Origin: Azospirillum sp. B510
GTDB taxonomy: Bacteria; Pseudomonadota; Alphaproteobacteria; Azospirillales; Azospirillaceae
Length of the DNA stretch: 64,000 bases
Direction of reading: 5' to 3'
Assembly: GCF_000010725.1 (NCBI RefSeq)
Contig: NC_013854.1
Span: 1,331,001 to 1,395,000, forward strand
Part shown: positions 60,476 through 64,000 of the stretch, piece after piece
Layout of the letters: every line of letters starts with the position of its first letter
Position numbering within the stretch: the stretch's first letter is position 1
Translations under genes and position numbers: made by a program
Notes under the pieces: model-generated
What the model saw: only the letters and a program-made list of their open reading frames with translations
Told to the model about the DNA's origin: nothing
Databases searched by the model: none

Positions 60476-62407
60476 TCAGAGCGTCTTCAGATATTCGACC
60501 AGATCCCAACGTTCCTGCGCGGACAGGCCGCGGCCGATGATGCCGCTGCCGCCCAGGCCGGAGCCGACGAACTCGTGCCCGACATTGGTGTTGCCCCGCT
60601 TGGTGGTGTCGAGGGTGAAGGTGCCCTCGGCGCAGTCGGTCTGATAGCCGACCTTGGCCGGATCGTAGCTGCGCAGGCCCAGGCAGAAGGATTTCGGCCG
60701 TTCGGAGGCCGGCGACAGCAGGTCGTAGAGGCTGGGGACGGCGGCGTTGTGCAGATAGGGCGCCGCCGCCCAGATGCCGTTGAGCGGACGCGCCTTGTAG
60801 CCGGCGGACGCCTGGAGACAGTTCGGCCGGTTGCCGTTCATCTCCTCGCGCCTGGCCGGCGGAATTCCGTTCGCCTCATACCAGCTGTCCACCGTCTTCT
60901 GGACGACATAGCCGAGCGCGTTGGCGAAGGAGGTCTTCGTCACCGAGGCGCCGGGCTCGCCGCCGCACAGGCTGCCGGGGTCGACCTTCAGGAAGGCGGG
61001 AACCCGCACCTTGCGGGTTTGCAGGATGTTGGCCTGGGCCGGGTCGGTACCGACATTGATGATGTTGACCTTCAGATAGCTCTGCTTGGCGCCCTTCGGC
61101 GTGATCCAGTATTTGGCGCTCCAGAAGGCCGGGTCGCTGACCGGCGGCAGATGGCAGCCCTGGCACAATTCGCGGTACAGCGCCGCGCCGCGCGCCTGCT
61201 TGACCGGATCGATCCCGCCCAGCACGGCTTCCGGCCATTTCGGCGCGGTCAGGCCGCGGAAGCCGGCGACGCTGCCATCGGCATTGCGCGCCAGCGGGTT
61301 GGGACCAGCCAGAAGCTGTTCCATCCGGTAGAGATTCTCCACCGCGACGGAGGACGCATAGAGTGGGCGGTCCGGATTGGACAGGTTGACCCGCGCCGCG
61401 ACCCCCATCGCTTCGCCGGCATTGCGGACCATCGGCTGCATGATCGAGCCGTCATACTGCACCCAGTCGAACCAGGACGCGTTCCAGATGGCGGGAAATT
61501 TCACCGGCGCGGTGAGGGCGGCGGTATTGACGAAGGGATCGAAATCGACCTTGCCGTCCAGCAGGTCGTCGGTGAAGACGGTGTTGCCGATGCGGGTCAG
61601 GGCGTCGAGGCGGTTGTATCCCTCCGTGACCGCCGGATTGCCGGGCTGGGCATTGGCGCGCGCGGTGTGCGCTTCGAGCCCTTCCAGGGTTTGGTCGAAG
61701 TCCTTGGCAAGGGCCGCCGTCTGCTCCGCGGTGCGGCCGGGGCCGAGGACGCGGTCGGCGAAGCGGTCGAAACGGCCGGGCAGCATCTTGGTATAGAACA
61801 GCGACACGCCCAGCGCCTGGGTCAGCTTGTCCAGGTCGGTCACCGCCGGGCCGCCATCGATGCGCAGGCTGACGCCGTTATATTCGATATGGCCGGTGTG
61901 GCAGGCGGCGCAGGTCAGTCCGATCTGGTCGGGAAGCTGCTGGCCGGTGGCCGGATCAATGGTGCCCTTGGTGCGGGCGAAGCCGACCGGCAGCCCGTCG
62001 GGATTGACCTCCTCGGCACTCTGGCTGTAGGCCGCCAGAACCGCCTTGGCGGAGCCGGCGTCGGCCGCGTAGCCGTACTGTCGCGCGCTGCCGTCATCGA
62101 GCCGCTTCGGGCTGGGGATGAAGCCGAACCGTGCCAGATAGGACTCGTCCACCAGCATCGGCGGCTTGCCGCCCATCCAGATGGTCGGCTGTTCGAGCGA
62201 GATGAACCAGGAATAGGGGATCGGGAAGGTCGAGGTGCCCTGGCTGGCATGGTGATACCAATAGCGTTCGCCGGACTTCCAGTTCTGGTCGAGCCAGACC
62301 GTCTCCTTGGTCGGGGCGACGGTCGGCAGGGTCGGCGCGCAGGCGCCAAGCAGTCCCAGGGGAAGCAGGCCGAATCCAAGCAGGAACGAAAAACGGGACG
62401 CTTTCAT
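60476..62407 (-). CDS. di-heme c-type cytochrome lipoprotein, cytochrome c peroxidase family
   Basis: A 643-residue protein. Residues 1-22 form a lipoprotein signal with lipobox LLGAC (Cys22-24 region). Two heme motifs are seen: TCAACHTGH (about 170) and LCQGCHLPP (about 417). The layout resembles long di-heme peroxidases and RoxA-type rubber oxygenase relatives. C-terminal end ERWDLVEYLKTL is typical. Substrate and partner are unknown. It lies alone between the HIT gene and a small gene. Confidence 0.85.
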   Translation of the reverse strand: MKASRFSFLLGFGLLPLGLLGACAPTLPTVAPTKETVWLDQNWKSGERYWYHHASQGTSTFPIPYSWFISLEQPTIWMGGKPPMLVDESYLARFGFIPSPKRLDDGSARQYGYAADAGSAKAVLAAYSQSAEEVNPDGLPVGFARTKGTIDPATGQQLPDQIGLTCAACHTGHIEYNGVSLRIDGGPAVTDLDKLTQALGVSLFYTKMLPGRFDRFADRVLGPGRTAEQTAALAKDFDQTLEGLEAHTARANAQPGNPAVTEGYNRLDALTRIGNTVFTDDLLDGKVDFDPFVNTAALTAPVKFPAIWNASWFDWVQYDGSIMQPMVRNAGEAMGVAARVNLSNPDRPLYASSVAVENLYRMEQLLAGPNPLARNADGSVAGFRGLTAPKWPEAVLGGIDPVKQARGAALYRELCQGCHLPPVSDPAFWSAKYWITPKGAKQSYLKVNIINVGTDPAQANILQTRKVRVPAFLKVDPGSLCGGEPGASVTKTSFANALGYVVQKTVDSWYEANGIPPARREEMNGNRPNCLQASAGYKARPLNGIWAAAPYLHNAAVPSLYDLLSPASERPKSFCLGLRSYDPAKVGYQTDCAEGTFTLDTTKRGNTNVGHEFVGSGLGGSGIIGRGLSAQERWDLVEYLKTL

Positions 62408-62664
62408 CGTGGCCTCGGAGCGGAAAACCGACGGAATTATGACCCTATACTTCTGAGATAAGCCGAAGTGCGCAATTGATAAATTGAGTCACCAGTCGAA
62501 ACACAATTATGTAGAAATACATTTATATGGGTGCGGATTATGGTGGCGCCTTCCCGCGTGGAACGCACCCTGGCCCCGGTGTCGCGGTCATCGCATCGTC
62601 ACCCGTGAGTTTTGCCGGGCATGCCTGTTGGATCGGTCAGTCACATTTTCGGGAGGCCGATGTC

Positions 62665-62862
62665 ATGACCGCGATTGAGCGCAGCAAATCCCCCACCTCC
62701 GACGCCCCGTCCGACGCGGCCCAGCGCATCGAGGACAAGCTGGTCGAAGAGACCGGTCGGGCCTCCGGAGACCCTGACAAGCCGGTTCAGAAGAAGTGGG
62801 ATGAAATGGGCGAGAAGGAGTCGGTCGCCGAACGCGGCGGAAGGCGGAGCGCGGGAGAGTAG
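62665..62862 (+). CDS. small hydrophilic protein of unknown function
   Basis: A 65-residue, highly charged, probably disordered protein (MTAIERSKSPTSDAPSDAAQ ... GGRRSAGE). GGGAGG is positioned upstream of the ATG at 62665. The preceding 250 bp are unusually AT-rich (62430-62530), with several possible -10 elements. Composition resembles small stress-related proteins but no family is recognised. Confidence 0.6.
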   Translation: MTAIERSKSPTSDAPSDAAQRIEDKLVEETGRASGDPDKPVQKKWDEMGEKESVAERGGRRSAGE

Positions 62863-62922
62863 CCCACCCACCTGCGTTTCCGGTTCCGGCGATCCGGTCC
62901 TACCGCTTCGCTGCGGGCCGTT

Positions 62923-63885
62923 TCACGCTGCGGGCCGCTTCACGGTGCAGGTCAGCGCCAGAACCTCGGCCGCCTTGTCCAGGTCGTCGGCCCTGACCAG
63001 CACATAATCGGTGTTGTAGGTCGAGATCGCGAAGATCGGCAGATGGGCCTGGGCCAGCGGCACCGCGATGCGGGCCAGGATGCCGAACAGGGAGAAATCC
63101 AGCGTGCCCTCCACCCGGAAGGCGCGCCAGCCGCGCTCGGCCTTCACGCCGTCGGGCACGCGCTCCTCGCGGCAGAGGATCGACAATTCCTCGCCGGTGC
63201 GGGTGGCGCCGACCAGCGGGTCGGTCCAGTCGAGCCAGTCGGGCAGGCCGCTGCCGGGCGGCAGTTGCGCCACCGCCAGCCGGTCGGGAAGCACGCTGAG
63301 CGTCAGGCCGGTCTGGTCGCGGACCAGGGCGGCGGTCAGCGTCGCCTCGTCCACCTCGAAGGGCTTCAGGATGCGGCGTGCGCGGGCTGCCAGCGACGGC
63401 ACGCCCGACCGCATGGCGCGGCCCAGCATCTCCGCCGAGGTGGCGCGCAGCGTGGCATCGCTTTCGGCCAGGTCGACGACGGCCTGGAGCGCGCTGGTCT
63501 GGACGATGCGGCTCGGGCTGTTCTCGAACCAGTCCGCCAGCAGGATGGCGGCGCGGTGGCGCTGCTCCTCGGTCATGGTCAAGCGCGGCACGATCTGGGC
63601 GAGGTGCCAGCGCACCTCCGCCTGTTCGATGGCGACGGCGTCGGTCAGCAGATGGTCGACATAGGGGTCGAGCCAGCCGGCATTGCCGCGCGACACCCGT
63701 TCCAGCGCATCGGCGGCGCGCATGCGCACGCTGGCATCGGCGTCGAACAGGCAGCCGACCAGTTCCGCCAGCCTGCCGCGGTCGGCCGAAACCTCGCCGG
63801 CCACCGACGGGGCGTCGCCCAGCGCCCGCCGGTCGCCGGTCGCCAGCCGGCGGGCGAGCGGCGCGTTCCGGATCAGGTCATCCAT
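62923..63885 (-). CDS. HEAT-repeat protein fused to an ACT domain
   Basis: A 320-residue protein. Residues 1-175 are HEAT-like helices (LVGCLFDADASVRMRAADAL, YVDHLLTDAVAIEQAEVRWH, IVQTSALQAVVDLAESDATL). Residues 190-320 match the ACT_7/CASTOR-like type found in free-standing ACT proteins: LTLSVLPDRLAVAQLPPGSG, ELSILCREERVPDGVKAERG, VEGTLDFSLFGILARIAVPL and FAISTYNTDYVLVRADDLDK. The ACT part probably binds an amino acid or similar ligand. It follows another gene on the same strand with one base between them. Confidence 0.78.
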   Translation of the reverse strand: MDDLIRNAPLARRLATGDRRALGDAPSVAGEVSADRGRLAELVGCLFDADASVRMRAADALERVSRGNAGWLDPYVDHLLTDAVAIEQAEVRWHLAQIVPRLTMTEEQRHRAAILLADWFENSPSRIVQTSALQAVVDLAESDATLRATSAEMLGRAMRSGVPSLAARARRILKPFEVDEATLTAALVRDQTGLTLSVLPDRLAVAQLPPGSGLPDWLDWTDPLVGATRTGEELSILCREERVPDGVKAERGWRAFRVEGTLDFSLFGILARIAVPLAQAHLPIFAISTYNTDYVLVRADDLDKAAEVLALTCTVKRPAA

Positions 63886-63886
63886 G

Positions 63887-64000
63887 TCAGCGACGCCCGG
63901 TCGGACGGCCGAAGCGGGATGGCGTGCCGAAGCGCGAAGCGACCTTGGCGCCGGTCGGCTTGGGCGGTGGCGGCGGTGGCGGCGGAGGCGGGGTTTCGCC
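63887..64000 (-). CDS. 3' end of an unidentified gene with Pro-rich tail
   Basis: Thirty-seven residues enter from the right edge and end at a TGA (63889-63887). They consist of a run of ten prolines followed by KPTGAKVASRFGTPSRFGRP and TGRR. The short Arg-Phe-Gly repeats suggest a disordered C-terminus. Not enough for a family. Confidence 0.55.
   Translation of the reverse strand, partial: GETPPPPPPPPPPKPTGAKVASRFGTPSRFGRPTGRR

Noticed and set aside
62560-62585. GGAAC resembling an EcfG -35 element before the small gene
   Set aside because: No matching CGTT -10 element at 16-17 bp.
1-64000. CRISPR arrays, rRNA operons, complete tRNA genes
   Set aside because: No regularly spaced repeats, no rRNA, and no full tRNA cloverleaf found on reading; only the tRNA-Leu fragment at 6723-6777.

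Overview
The window is GC-rich, densely packed and reads as an alphaproteobacterial chromosome, most likely Azospirillum or a close relative in the Rhodospirillales. This is inferred from the rpoZ-rsh-pdxJ-acpS-lepB-rnc-era block, a CckA-type hybrid kinase, flagellar genes arranged as flgBC-fliEQR-flhB opposite fliOP, a GTTC-N7-GTTC-like LexA site at recA, and protein sequences that look Azospirillum-like. No database search was possible.

Region 1 (1-8797) is accessory DNA. It starts with a 3' gene end and a P-type ATPase relic, then carries a SIR2-HerA antiphage operon on the minus strand. HerA is intact. The SIR2 gene is cut by an IS21-family element (3802-6410) with a perfect 6-bp target duplication, and it also carries a frameshift that one 4-bp tandem duplication explains. 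Upstream lie a 3' fragment of tRNA-Leu(CAA), an AlpA-type regulator and a P4-type integrase beside the 3' end of guaA, a known island insertion site.

Region 2 (8797-25179) is core housekeeping: guaA, a GNAT acetyltransferase, lptG-surA-pdxA (envelope biogenesis and vitamin B6), a NYN-domain protein, rpoZ, the bifunctional ppGpp enzyme, pdxJ-acpS-lepB-rnc-era as an overlapping operon, a bfd ferredoxin, and an RlmM-like RNA 2'-O-methyltransferase.

Region 3 (25132-34409) is a 9.2-kb integrative element inserted into the last codons of the RlmM-like gene. A 38-bp direct repeat (2 mismatches) flanks it. The left copy rebuilds the end of the host gene; the displaced original tail remains at 34372-34419. 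Cargo: a Panacea-domain antitoxin with an unrecognised partner, several unknown genes, a serine recombinase downstream of a cluster of seven GGTTCA/TGAACC hexamers, an ORF-free segment with a dense row of hairpins (candidate structured RNA), a Cys-rich protein, and a tyrosine integrase next to the right end.

Region 4 (34454-64000) returns to chromosome: an M10 metalloprotease, a patatin-like esterase, a CheZ/stator-like/large TPR secreted-protein cluster, a fasciclin protein, Kup, flagellar export genes on both strands, a CckA-type kinase, recA, a GH17-GT2 glucan synthase, a HIT protein, a di-heme cytochrome c lipoprotein, and a HEAT-ACT fusion at the right edge.
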